Shown: positions 22,398 to 34,700 of the stretch, one piece after another
Layout: every line of letters begins with the position of its first letter
Position numbering within the stretch: the stretch's first letter is position 1
Assembly: GCA_029215795.1 (NCBI GenBank)
Contig: JARDYH010000022.1
Location: forward strand, 240,961 to 304,960
Direction: 5' to 3'
DNA: 64,000 nt
From: Anniella stebbinsi
Lineage: Eukaryota > Chordata > Lepidosauria > Squamata > Anniellidae
The notes under the pieces: model-generated
What the model was told of the DNA's origin: nothing
Seen by the model: the letters and a program-made list of their open reading frames with translations, nothing else
The model's database searches: none
Translations under genes and position numbers: made by a program

Positions 22398-25300
22398 CAA
22401 GTATAGAGGGACGGGGAAGTCTAGGGGAAGTCTAGGGGAAGAAGGGGAAGTATAGAGGGAAGGGGAAGTCTAGGGGTAGTCTAGGGGAAGAAGGGGAAGT
22501 ATAGAGGGAAGGGGAAGTCTAGGGGAAGAAGGGGAAGTATAGAGGGAAGGGGAAGTCTAGGGGAAGATGGGGAAGTATAGAGGGAAGGTGAAGTCTAGTG
22601 GAAGAAAGGGAAGTCTTTGGGAAGTCTAGGGGAGGAAAAGGAAGTATAGAGGGAAGTGGAAGTCTAATGGAAGAAGGAGAAGTATAGAGGGAAGGGGAAG
22701 TCTAGGGGAAGTCTAGGAGAAGAAGGGGAAGTCTAGGGGAAGACTAGGGAAGAAGGGGAAGTACAGAGGGAAGGGGAAGTCTAGGGGAAGTCTAGGGAAA
22801 GAAGGGGAAGTATAGGGGAAGTCTCGGGGAAGAAGGGGAAGTCTAGGGGAAGAACGGGAAGTCTAAGGGAAGTCTAGGGGAAGAAGGGGAAGTATAGAGG
22901 GAAGGGGAAGTCTAGGGGAAGAAGGGGAAGTCTAGGGGAAGAAGGGGAAGTATAGGGCGAAGGGGAAGTCTAGGGGAAGTCTAGGGGAAGAAGGGGAAGT
23001 ATAGAGGGAAGGGGAAGTCTAGGGGAAGTCTAGGGGAAGTCTAGGGGAAGTCTAGGGGAAGTCTAGGGGAAGTCTAGGGGAAGAAGGGGAAGTATAGAGG
23101 GAAGGGGAAGCCTAGGGAAGGAAGGGGAAGTCTACGGGAAGAAGGGGAAGTATAGAGGGAAGGGGAAGTCTAGGGGAAGAAGGGGAAGTCTAGGGGAAGA
23201 AGGGGAAGTCTAGGGGAAGAAGGGGAAGTATAGAGGGAAGGGGAAGTCTAGGGGAAGAAGGGGAAGTCTAGGGGAAGAAGGGGAAGTCTAGGCGAAGAAG
23301 GGGAAGTCTAGGGGAAGTCTAGGGGAAGAAGGGGAAGTATAGAGGGAAGGGGAAGTCTAGGGGAAGTCTAGGGGAAGAAGGGGAAGTCTAGGGGAAGAAG
23401 GGGAAGTCCAGGGGAAGAAGGGGAAATCTAGGGGAAGAAGGGGAAGTCTAGGGGAAGAAGGGGAAGTCTAGGGGAAGAAGGGGAAGTATAGAGGGAAGGG
23501 GAAGTTTAGGGGAAGTCTAGGGAAAGAAGGGGAAGTATAGAGGGAAGGGGAAGTCTAGGGGAAGTTTAGGGGAAGAAGGGGAAGTCTAGGGGAAGAAGGG
23601 GAAGTCTAGGGGAAGAAGGGGAAGTCTAGGGGAAGAAGGGGAAGTATAGAGGGAAGGGGAAGTCTAGGGGAAGAAGGGGCAGTATAGAGGGAAGGGGAAG
23701 TCTAGGGGATGTCTAGGGGAAGAAGGGGAAGTATAGAGGGAAGGGGAAGTCTAGGGGAAGTCTAGGGGAAGAAGGGGAAGTATAGAGGGAAGGGGAAGTC
23801 TAGGGGAAGTCTAGGGGAAGAAGGGGAAGTCTAGGGGAAGAAGGGGAAGTCTAGGGGAAGAAGGGGAAGTATAGAGGGAAGGGGAAGTCTAGGGGAAGAA
23901 GGGGAAATCTAGGGGAAGTCTAGGGAAGAAGGGGAAGTATAGAGGGAAGGGGAAGTGTAGGGGAAGTCTTGGGGAAGAAGGGGAAATCTAGGAGAAGAAG
24001 GGGAACTCTAGGGGAAGAAGGGGAAGTATAGAGGGAAGGGGAAGTCTAGGGGAAGAAGGGGAAATCTAGGGGAAGTCTAGGGAAGAAGGGGAAGTATAGA
24101 GGGAAGGGGAAGTGTAGGGGAAGTCTTGGGGAAGAAGGGGAAGTCTAGGGGAAGACGTGGAAGTCTAGGGGAAGATGGGGAAGTATAGAGGGAAGGGGAA
24201 GTCAAGGGGTAGACTAGGGGAAGAAGGGGAAGTATAGAGGGAAGGGGAAGTCTAGGGGAAGTCTAGGGGAAGAAGGGGAAGTATAGAGGGAAGGGGAAGT
24301 CTAGGGGAAGAAGGGGAAGTCTAGAGGAAGAAGGGGAAGTCCAGGGGAAGAAGGGGAAGTCTAGGGGAAGAAGGGGAAGTCTAGGGGAAGAAGGCAAGTA
24401 TAGAGGGACGGGGAAGTCTAGGGGAAGTCTAGGGGAAGAAGGGGAAGTATAGAGGGAAGGGGAAGTCTAGGGGTAGTCTAGGGGAAGAAGGGGAAGTATA
24501 GAGGGAAGGGGAAGTCTAGGGGAAGAAGGGGAAGTATAGAGGGAAGGGGAAGTCTAGGGGAAGTCTAGGGGAAGAAGGGGAAGTTTAGGGGAAGAAGGGG
24601 AAGTATAGAGTGAAGGGGAAGTCTAGGGGAAGTCTAGGGGAAGAAGGGGAAGTATAGAGGGAAGGGGAAGTCAAGGGGTAGACTAGGGGAAGAAGGGGAA
24701 GTATAGAGGGAAGGGGAAGTCTAGGGGAAGTCTAGGGGAAGAAGGGGAAGTATAGAGGGAAGGGGAAGTGTAGGGGAAGAAGGGGAAGTATAGAGGGAAG
24801 GGGAAGTCTAGGGGAAGTCTAGGGGAAGAAGGGGAAGTTTAGGGGAAGAAGGGGAAGTATAGAGTGAAGGGGAAGTCTAGTGGAAGTCTAGGGGAAGAAG
24901 GGGAAGTATAGAGGAAAGGGGAAGTCTAGGGGAAGTCTAGGGGAAGAAGGGGCAGTATAGAGGGAAGGGGAAGTCTAGGGGAAGTCTAGGGGAAGAAGGG
25001 GAAGTATAGAAGGAAGGGGAAGTCTAGGGGAAGTCTAGGGAAAGAAGGGGAAGTATAGAGGAAAGGGGAAGTCTAGGGGAAGTCTAGGGGAAGAAGGGGC
25101 AGTATAGAGGGAAGGGGAAGTCTAGGGGAAGTCTAGGGAAAGAAGGGGAAGTATAGAGGGAAGGGGAAGTCTAGGGGAAGTTTAGGGGAAGAAGGGGAAG
25201 TCTAGGGGAAGAAGGGGAAGTCTAGGGGAAGAAGGGGAAGTCTAGGGGAAGAAGGGGAAGTGTAGAGGGAAGGGGAAGTCTAGGGGAAGTCTAGGGGAAG

Positions 25301-25589
25301 AAGGGGCAGTATAGAGGGAAGGGGAAGTCTAGGGGATGTCTAGGGGAAGACGTGGAAGTCTAGGGGAAGATGGGGAAGTATAGAGGGAAGGGGAAGTCAA
25401 GGGGTAGACTAGGGGAAGAAGGGGAAGTATAGAGGGAAGGGGAAGTCTAGGGGAAGTCTAGGGGAAGAAGGGGAAGTATAGAGGGAAGGGGAAGTCTAGG
25501 GGAAGAAGGGGAAGTCTAGAGGAAGAAGGGGAAGTCCAGGGGAAGAAGGGGAAGTCTAGGGGAAGAAGGGGAAGTCTAGGGGAAGAAGG
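22398..25589. repeat. HOR-1 copy 3 (3,192 bp, truncated)
   Basis: The copy starts at AAGGCAAG 22,398, with GTCTTTGGG version a at 22,613 and a second AAGGCAAG at 24,395, the standard 1,997-bp spacing. Near 25,020 it leaves the HOR-1 order and continues with text matching about 10,315-10,780, then reaches the next AAGGCAAG at 25,590. About 3.2 kb, including version b of GTCTTTGGG and the GGGCAAG landmark, is absent. An out-of-register exchange between copies would give this structure. Confidence 0.88.
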
Positions 25590-28500
25590 CAAGTATAGAG
25601 GGACGGGGAAGTCTAGGGGAAGTCTAGGGGAAGAAGGGGAAGTATAGAGGGAAGGGGAAGTCTAGGGGTAGTCTAGGGGAAGAAGGGGAAGTATAGAGGG
25701 AAGGGGAAGTCTAGGGGAAGAAGGGGAAGTATAGAGGGAAGGGGAAGTCTAGGGGAAGATGGGGAAGTATAGAGGGAAGGTGAAGTCTAGTGGAAGAAAG
25801 GGAAGTCTTTGGGAAGTCTAGGGGAGGAAAAGGAAATATAGAGGGAAGTGGAAGTCTAATGGAAGAAGGAGAAGTATAGAGGGAAGGGGAAGTCTAGGGG
25901 AAGTCTAGGAGAAGAAGGGGAAGTCTAGGGGAAGACTAGGGAAGAAGGGGAAGTACAGAGGGAAGGGGAAGTCTAGGGGAAGTCTAGGGAAAGAAGGGGA
26001 AGTATAGGGGAAGTCTTGGGGAAGAAGGGGAAGTCTAGGGGAAGAACGGGAAGTCTAAGGGAAGTCTAGGGGAAGAAGGGGAAGTATAGAGGGAAGGGGA
26101 AGTCTAGGGGAAGAAGGGGAAGTCTAGGGGAAGAAGGGGAAGTATAGGGCGAAGGGGAAGTCTAGGGGAAGTCTAGGGGAAGAAGGGGAAGTATAGAGGG
26201 AAGGGGAAGTCTAGGGGAAGTCTAGGGGAAGTCTAGGGGAAGTCTAGGGGAAGTCTAGGGGAAGTCTAGGGGAAGAAGGGGAAGTATAGAGGGAAGGGGA
26301 AGCCTAGGGAAGGAAGGGGAAGTCTACGGGAAGAAGGGGAAGTATAGAGGGAAGGGGAAGTCTAGGGGAAGAAGGGGAAGTCTAGGGGAAGAAGGGGAAG
26401 TCTAGGGGAAGAAGGGGAAGTATAGAGGGAAGGGGAAGTCTAGGGGAAGAAGGGGAAGTCTAGGGGAAGAAGGGGAAGTCTAGGCGAAGAAGGGGAAGTC
26501 TAGGGGAAGTCTAGGGGAAGAAGGGGAAGTATAGAGGGAAGGGGAAGTCTAGGGGAAGTCTAGGGGAAGAAGGGGAAGTCTAGGGGAAGAAGGGGAAGTC
26601 CAGGGGAAGAAGGGGAAATCTAGGGGAAGAAGGGGAAGTCTAGGGGAAGAAGGGGAAGTCTAGGGGAAGAAGGGGAAGTATAGAGGGAAGGGGAAGTTTA
26701 GGGGAAGTCTAGGGAAAGAAGGGGAAGTATAGAGGGAAGGGGAAGTCTAGGGGAAGTTTAGGGGAAGAAGGGGAAGTCTAGGGGAAGAAGGGGAAGTCTA
26801 GGGGAAGAAGGGGAAGTCTAGGGGAAGAAGGGGAATTATAGAGGGAAGGGGAAGTCTAGGGGAAGAAGGGGCAGTATAGAGGGAAGGGGAAGTCTAGGGG
26901 ATGTCTAGGGGAAGAAGGGGAAGTATAGAGGGAAGGGGAAGTCTAGGGGAAGTCTAGGGGAAGAAGGGGAAGTATAGAGGGAAGGGGAAGTCTAGGGGAA
27001 GTCTAGGGGAAGAAGGGGAAGTCTAGGGGAAGAAGGGGAAGTCTAGGGGAAGAAGGGGAAGTATAGAGGGAAGGGGAAGTCTAGGGGAAGAAGGGGAAAT
27101 CTAGGGGAAGTCTAGGGAAGAAGGGGAAGTATAGAGGGAAGGGGAAGTGTAGGGGAAGTCTTGGGGAAGAAGGGGAAATCTAGGAGAAGAAGGGGAACTC
27201 TAGGGGAAGAAGGGGAAGTATAGAGGGAAGGGGAAGTCTAGGGGAAGAAGGGGAAATCTAGGGGAAGTCTAGGGAAGAAGGGGAAGTATAGAGGGAAGGG
27301 GAAGTGTAGGGGAAGTCTTGGGGAAGAAGGGGAAGTCTAGGGGAAGACGTGGAAGTCTAGGGGAAGATGGGGAAGTATAGAGGGAAGGGGAAGTCAAGGG
27401 GTAGACTAGGGGAAGAAGGGGAAGTATAGAGGGAAGGGGAAGTCTAGGGGAAGTCTAGGGGAAGAAGGGGAAGTATAGAGGGAAGGGGAAGTCTAGGGGA
27501 AGAAGGGGAAGTCTAGAGGAAGAAGGGGAAGTCCAGGGGAAGAAGGGGAAGTCTAGGGGAAGAAGGGGAAGTCTAGGGGAAGAAGGCAAGTATAGAGGGA
27601 CGGGGAAGTCTAGGGGAAGTCTAGGGGAAGAAGGGGAAGTATAGAGGGAAGGGGAAGTCTAGGGGTAGTCTAGGGGAAGAAGGGGAAGTATAGAGGGAAG
27701 GGGAAGTCTAGGGGAAGAAGGGGAAGTATAGAGGGAAGGGGAAGTCTAGGGGAAGTCTAGGGGAAGAAGGGGAAGTTTAGGGGAAGAAGGGGAAGTATAG
27801 AGTGAAGGGGAAGTCTAGGGGAAGTCTAGGGGAAGAAGGGGAAGTATAGAGGGAAGGGGAAGTCAAGGGGTAGACTAGGGGAAGAAGGGGAAGTATAGAG
27901 GGAAGGGGAAGTCTAGGGGAAGTCTAGGGGAAGAAGGGGAAGTATAGAGGGAAGGGGAAGTGTAGGGGAAGAAGGGGAAGTATAGAGGGAAGGGGAAGTC
28001 TAGGGGAAGTCTAGGGGAAGAAGGGGAAGTTTAGGGGAAGAAGGGGAAGTATAGAGTGAAGGGGAAGTCTAGTGGAAGTCTAGGGGAAGAAGGGGAAGTA
28101 TAGAGGAAAGGGGAAGTCTAGGGGAAGTCTAGGGGAAGAAGGGGCAGTATAGAGGGAAGGGGAAGTCTAGGGGAAGTCTAGGGGAAGAAGGGGAAGTATA
28201 GAAGGAAGGGGAAGTCAAGGGGAAGAAGGGGAAGTCTAGGGGAAGAAGGGGAAGTATAGAGGCAAGGGGAAGTCTAGGGGAAGAAGGGGAAGTATAGAGG
28301 GAAGGGGAAGTCTAGGGGAAGAAGAGGAAGTCTAGGGGAAGCAGGGGAAGTCTAGGGGAAGCAGGGGAAGTCTAGGGGAAGAAGGGGAAGTCTAGGGGAA
28401 GTCTAGGAGAAGAAGGGGAAGTCTAGGGGAAATCTAGAGGAAGAAGGGGAAGTATAGAGGGAAGGGGAAGTCTAATGGAAGAAGGGGAAGTATAGAGGGA

Positions 28501-31500
28501 AGGGGAAGTCTAGGGGAAGTCTAGGGGAAGAGGGGGAAGTCTAGGGGAAGAAGGGGAAGTCTAGGGGAAGAATGGGAAGTCTAGGGGAAGAAGGGGAAGT
28601 ACAGAGGGAAGGTGAAGTCTAGGGGAAGTCTAGGGAAAGAAGGGGAAGTATAGGGTAAGTCTCGGGGAAGAAGGGGAAGTCTAGGGGAAGAAGGGGAAGT
28701 CTAGGGGAAGAAGGGGAAGTCTAGGGCAAGAAGGGGAAGTCTAGGGGAAGAAGGGGAAGTACAGAGGGAAGGGGAAGTCTAGGGGAAGTCTAGGGAAAGA
28801 AGGGGAAGTATAGGGGAAGTCTCGGGGAAGAAGGGAAGTCTAGGGGAAGAAGGGGAAGTCTAGGGGAAGAAGGGGAAGTATAAAGGGAAGGGGAAGTCTA
28901 GGGGAAGTCTCGGGGAAGAAGGGAAGTCTAGGGGAAGAAGGGGAAGTCTAGGGGAAGAAGGGGAAGTATAAAGGGAAGGGGAAGTCTAGGGGAAGTCTAG
29001 GGGAAGAAGGGGAAGTATAGAGGGAAGGGGAAGTCTAGGGGAAATCTAGAGGAAGAAGGGGAAGTATAGAGGGAAGGGGAAGTCTAATGGAAGAAGGGGA
29101 AGTATAGAGGGAAGGGGAAGTCTAGGGGAAGAAGGGGAAGTCTAGGGGAAGAAGGGGAAGTCTAGGGGAAGAAGGGGAAGTCTAGGGGAAGAAGGGGAAG
29201 TATAGAGGGAAGGGGAAGTCTAGGGGAAGTCTAGGGAAAGAAGGGGAAGTATAGAGGGAAGGGGAAGTCTAGGGGAAGTCTAGGGGAAGAAGGGGAAGTC
29301 TAGGGGAAGAAGGGGAAGTCTAGAGGAAGGAGGGGAAGTATAGAGGGAAGGGGAAGTCTAGGGGAAGAAGGGGAAGTCTAGGGGAAGAAGGGGAAGTCTA
29401 GGGGAAGTCTAGGGGAAGAAGGGGAAGTATAGAGGGAAGGGGAAGTCTAGGGGAAGAAGGGGAAGTCTTGGAGAAGAAGGGGAAGTCTAGGGGAAGAAGG
29501 GGAAGTCTAGGGGAAGAAGGGGAAGTCTAGGGGAAGAAGGGGAAGTACAGAGGGAAGAGGAAGTCTAGGGGAAGTCTAGGGGAAGAGGGGGAAGTCTAGG
29601 GGAAGAAGGGGAAGTCTAGGGGAAGAAGGGGAAGTCTAGGGGAAGAAGGGGAAGTACAGAGGGAAGGGGAAGTCTAGGGGAAGTCTAGGGAAAGAAGGGG
29701 AAGTATAGGGGAAGTCTCGGGGAAGAAGGGGAAGTCTAGGGGAAGAAGGGGAAGTCTAAGGGAAGTCTAGGGGAAGAAGGGGAAGTACAGAGGGAAGGGG
29801 AAGTCTAGGGGAAGTCTAGGGAAAGAAGGGGAAGTATAGGGGAAGTCTCGGGGAAAAAGGGAAGTCTAGGGGAAGAAGGGGAAGTCTAGGGGAAGAAGGG
29901 TTAGTCTAGGGGAAGTCTAGGGGAAGAAGGGGAAGTATAGAGGGAAGGGGAAGTCTAGGGGAAGTCTAGGGGAAGAATGGGAAGTCTAGGGGAAGTCTAG
30001 GGGAAGAAGGGGAAGTATAGAGGGAAGGGAAAGTCTAGGGGAAGAAGGGGAAGTACAGAGGGAAGGGGAAGTCTAGGGGAAGAAGGGGAATTCTAGGGGA
30101 AGAAGGGGAAGTATAGAGTGAAGGGGAAGTCTAGGGGAAGTCTACGGGAAGAAAAGGAAGTATAGAGGGAAGGGGAAGTCTAGGGGAAGTCTAGGGGAAG
30201 AAGGGGAAGTATAGAGGGAAGGGGAAGTCTAGGGGAAGTCTAGGGGAAGAAGGGGAAGTATAGAGGGAAGGGGAAGTCTAGGGGAAGAAGGGGAACTCTA
30301 GGGGAAGAAGAGGAAGTCTAGGGGAAGAAGGGGAAGTATAGGGGAAGTCTCGGGGAAGAAGGGAAGTCTAGGGGAAGAAGGGGAAGTCTAGGGGAAGAAG
30401 GGGAAGTATAGAGTGAAGGGGAAGTCTAGGGGAAGTCTAGGGGAAGAAGGGGAAGTATAGAGGGAAGGGGAATTCTAGGGGAAGTCTAGGGGAAGAAGGG
30501 GAATTATAGAGGGAAGGGGAAGACTAGGGGAAGTCTAGGGGAAGAAGGGGAAGTATAGAGGGAAGGGAAAGTCTAGGGGAAGAAGGGGAAGTCTAGGGGA
30601 AGAAGGGGAAGTCTAGGGGAAGAAGGGGAAATATAGAGGGAAGGGGAAGTCTAGGGGAAGATGGGGAAGTATAGAGGGAAGGGGAAGTCTAGTGGAAGAA
30701 GGGGAAGTCTTTGGGAAGTCTAGGGGAGGAAAAGGAAGTATAGAGGGAAGGGGAAGTCTAATGGAAGAAGGAGAAGTATAGAGGGAAGGGGAAGTCTAGG
30801 GGAAGTCTAGGAGAAGAAGGGGAAGTCTAGGGGAAGACTAGGGAAGAAGGGGAAGTATAGAGGGAAGGGGAAGTGTAGGGGAAGTCTTGGGGAAGAAGGG
30901 GAAGTCTAGGGGAAGAAAGGGAAGTCTAGGGGAAGAAGGGGAAGTCTAGGGGAAGAAGGGGAAGTATAGAGGGAAGGGGAAGTCAAGGGGAAGAAGGGGA
31001 AGTCTAGGGGAAGAAGGGGAAGTATAGAGGCAAGGGGAAGTCTAGGGGAAGAAGGGGAAGTATAGAGGGAAGGGGAAGTCTAGGGGAAGAAGAGGAAGTC
31101 TAGGGGAAGAATGGGAAGTCTAGGGGAAGAAAGGGAAGTATAGAGGAAGGGGAAGTCTAGGGGAAGAAGGGGAAGTATAAAGGGAAGGGGAAGTCTAGGG
31201 GAAGTCTAGGGGAAGAAGGGGAAGTCTAGGGGAAATCTAGAGGAAGAAGGGGAAGTATAGAGGGAAGGGGAAGTCTAATGGAAGAAGAGGAAGTATAGAG
31301 GGAAGGGGAAGTCTAGGGGAAGTCTAGGGGAAGAAGGGGAAGTCTAGGGGAAGTCTAGGGGAAGAAGGGAAAGTATAGAGGGATGGGGAAGTCTAGGGGA
31401 AGTCTAGGGGAAAAAGGGGAAGTCTAGGGGAAGAAGGGGAAGTATAGAGGGAAGGGGAAGTCTAGGGGAAGAAGGGGAAGTCTAGGGGAAGAAGGGGACG

Positions 31501-31729
31501 TACAGAGGGAATGGGAAGTCTAGGGGAAGAAGGGGAAGTATAGAGTGAAGGGGTAGTCTAGGGGAAGTCTAGGGGAAGAAGGGGAAGTACAGAGGGAAGG
31601 GGAAGTCTAGGGGAAGTCTAGGGGAAGAAGGGGAAGTATAGAGGGAAGGGGAAGTCTAGGGGAAGAAGGGGAAGTCCAGGGGAAGAAGGGGAAGTCTAGG
31701 GGAAGAAGGGGAAGTCTAGGGGAAGAAGG
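25590..31729. repeat. HOR-1 copy 4 (6,140 bp)
   Basis: Landmarks are AAGGCAAG at 25,590 and 27,587 (1,997 bp apart), GTCTTTGGG version a at 25,805, GGGCAAG at 28,727 (+2,922 from version a, as in copy 5) and version b at 30,707, 1,238 bp before the next version a. Against the inferred 6,391-bp unit it lacks 251 bp, as two losses: 31 bp (an A-B-A triplet) near 29,040 and about 220 bp near 29,120. Private substitutions include GAAATATAGAGGG near 25,835 and GTCTTGGGG near 26,014 where other copies have GTCTCGGGG. Confidence 0.9.
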
Positions 31730-34700
31730 CAAGTATAGAGGGACGGGGAAGTCTAGGGGAAGTCTAGGGGAAGAAGGGGAAGTATAGAGGGAAGGGGAAG
31801 TCTAGGGGTAGTCTAGGGGAAGAAGGGGAAGTATAGAGGGAAGGGGAAGTCTAGGGGAAGAAGGGGAAGTATAGAGGGAAGGGGAAGTCTAGGGGAAGAT
31901 GGGGAAGTATAGAGGGAAGGTGAAGTCTAGTGGAAGAAAGGGAAGTCTTTGGGAAGTCTAGGGGAGGAAAAGGAAGTATAGAGGGAAGTGGAAGTCTAAT
32001 GGAAGAAGGAGAAGTATAGAGGGAAGGGGAAGTCTAGGGGAAGTCTAGGAGAAGAAGGGGAAGTCTAGGGGAAGACTAGGGAAGAAGGGGAAGTACAGAG
32101 GGAAGGGGAAGTCTAGGGGAAGTCTAGGGAAAGAAGGGGAAGTATAGGGGAAGTCTCGGGGAAGAAGGGGAAGTCTAGGGGAAGAACGGGAAGTCTAAGG
32201 GAAGTCTAGGGGAAGAAGGGGAAGTATAGAGGGAAGGGGAAGTCTAGGGGAAGAAGGGGAAGTCTAGGGGAAGAAGGGGAAGTATAGGGCGAAGGGGAAG
32301 TCTAGGGGAAGTCTAGGGGAAGAAGGGGAAGTATAGAGGGAAGGGGAAGTCTAGGGGAAGTCTAGGGGAAGTCTAGGGGAAGTCTAGGGGAAGTCTAGGG
32401 GAAGTCTAGGGGAAGAAGGGGAAGTATAGAGGGAAGGGGAAGCCTAGGGAAGGAAGGGGAAGTCTACGGGAAGAAGGGGAAGTATAGAGGGAAGGGGAAG
32501 TCTAGGGGAAGAAGGGGAAGTCTAGGGGAAGAAGGGGAAGTCTAGGGGAAGAAGGGGAAGTATAGAGGGAAGGGGAAGTCTAGGGGAAGAAGGGGAAGTC
32601 TAGGGGAAGAAGGGGAAGTCTAGGCGAAGAAGGGGAAGTCTAGGGGAAGTCTAGGGGAAGAAGGGGAAGTATAGAGGGAAGGGGAAGTCTAGGGGAAGTC
32701 TAGGGGAAGAAGGGGAAGTCTAGGGGAAGAAGGGGAAGTCCAGGGGAAGAAGGGGAAATCTAGGGGAAGAAGGGGAAGTCTAGGGGAAGAAGGGGAAGTC
32801 TAGGGGAAGAAGGGGAAGTATAGAGGGAAGGGGAAGTTTAGGGGAAGTCTAGGGAAAGAAGGGGAAGTATAGAGGGAAGGGGAAGTCTAGGGGAAGTTTA
32901 GGGGAAGAAGGGGAAGTCTAGGGGAAGAAGGGGAAGTCTAGGGGAAGAAGGGGAAGTCTAGGGGAAGAAGGGGAAGTATAGAGGGAAGGGGAAGTCTAGG
33001 GGAAGAAGGGGCAGTATAGAGGGAAGGGGAAGTCTAGGGGATGTCTAGGGGAAGAAGGGGAAGTATAGAGGGAAGGGGAAGTCTAGGGGAAGTCTAGGGG
33101 AAGAAGGGGAAGTATAGAGGGAAGGGGAAGTCTAGGGGAAGTCTAGGGGAAGAAGGGGAAGTCTAGGGGAAGAAGGGGAAGTCTAGGGGAAGAAGGGGAA
33201 GTATAGAGGGAAGGGGAAGTCTAGGGGAAGAAGGGGAAATCTAGGGGAAGTCTAGGGAAGAAGGGGAAGTATAGAGGGAAGGGGAAGTGTAGGGGAAGTC
33301 TTGGGGAAGAAGGGGAAATCTAGGAGAAGAAGGGGAACTCTAGGGGAAGAAGGGGAAGTATAGAGGGAAGGGGAAGTCTAGGGGAAGAAGGGGAAATCTA
33401 GGGGAAGTCTAGGGAAGAAGGGGAAGTATAGAGGGAAGGGGAAGTGTAGGGGAAGTCTTGGGGAAGAAGGGGAAGTCTAGGGGAAGACGTGGAAGTCTAG
33501 GGGAAGATGGGGAAGTATAGAGGGAAGGGGAAGTCAAGGGGTAGACTAGGGGAAGAAGGGGAAGTATAGAGGGAAGGGGAAGTCTAGGGGAAGTCTAGGG
33601 GAAGAAGGGGAAGTATAGAGGGAAGGGGAAGTCTAGGGGAAGAAGGGGAAGTCTAGAGGAAGAAGGGGAAGTCCAGGGGAAGAAGGGGAAGTCTAGGGGA
33701 AGAAGGGGAAGTCTAGGGGAAGAAGGCAAGTATAGAGGGACGGGGAAGTCTAGGGGAAGTCTAGGGGAAGAAGGGGAAGTATAGAGGGAAGGGGAAGTCT
33801 AGGGGTAGTCTAGGGGAAGAAGGGGAAGTATAGAGGGAAGGGGAAGTCTAGGGGAAGAAGGGGAAGTATAGAGGGAAGGGGAAGTCTAGGGGAAGTCTAG
33901 GGGAAGAAGGGGAAGTTTAGGGGAAGAAGGGGAAGTATAGAGTGAAGGGGAAGTCTAGGGGAAGTCTAGGGGAAGAAGGGGAAGTATAGAGGGAAGGGGA
34001 AGTCAAGGGGTAGACTAGGGGAAGAAGGGGAAGTATAGAGGGAAGGGGAAGTCTAGGGGAAGTCTAGGGGAAGAAGGGGAAGTATAGAGGGAAGGGGAAG
34101 TGTAGGGGAAGAAGGGGAAGTATAGAGGGAAGGGGAAGTCTAGGGGAAGTCTAGGGGAAGAAGGGGAAGTTTAGGGGAAGAAGGGGAAGTATAGAGTGAA
34201 GGGGAAGTCTAGTGGAAGTCTAGGGGAAGAAGGGGAAGTATAGAGGAAAGGGGAAGTCTAGGGGAAGTCTAGGGGAAGAAGGGGCAGTATAGAGGGAAGG
34301 GGAAGTCTAGGGGAAGTCTAGGGGAAGAAGGGGAAGTATAGAAGGAAGGGGAAGTCAAGGGGAAGAAGGGGAAGTCTAGGGGAAGAAGGGGAAGTATAGA
34401 GGCAAGGGGAAGTCTAGGGGAAGAAGGGGAAGTATAGAGGGAAGGGGAAGTCTAGGGGAAGAAGAGGAAGTCTAGGGGAAGCAGGGGAAGTCTAGGGGAA
34501 GCAGGGGAAGTCTAGGGGAAGAAGGGGAAGTCTAGGGGAAGTCTAGGAGAAGAAGGGGAAGTCTAGGGGAAATCTAGAGGAAGAAGGGGAAGTATAGAGG
34601 GAAGGGGAAGTCTAATGGAAGAAGGGGAAGTATAGAGGGAAGGGGAAGTCTAGGGGAAGTCTAGGGGAAGAGGGGGAAGTCTAGGGGAAGAAGGGGAAGT

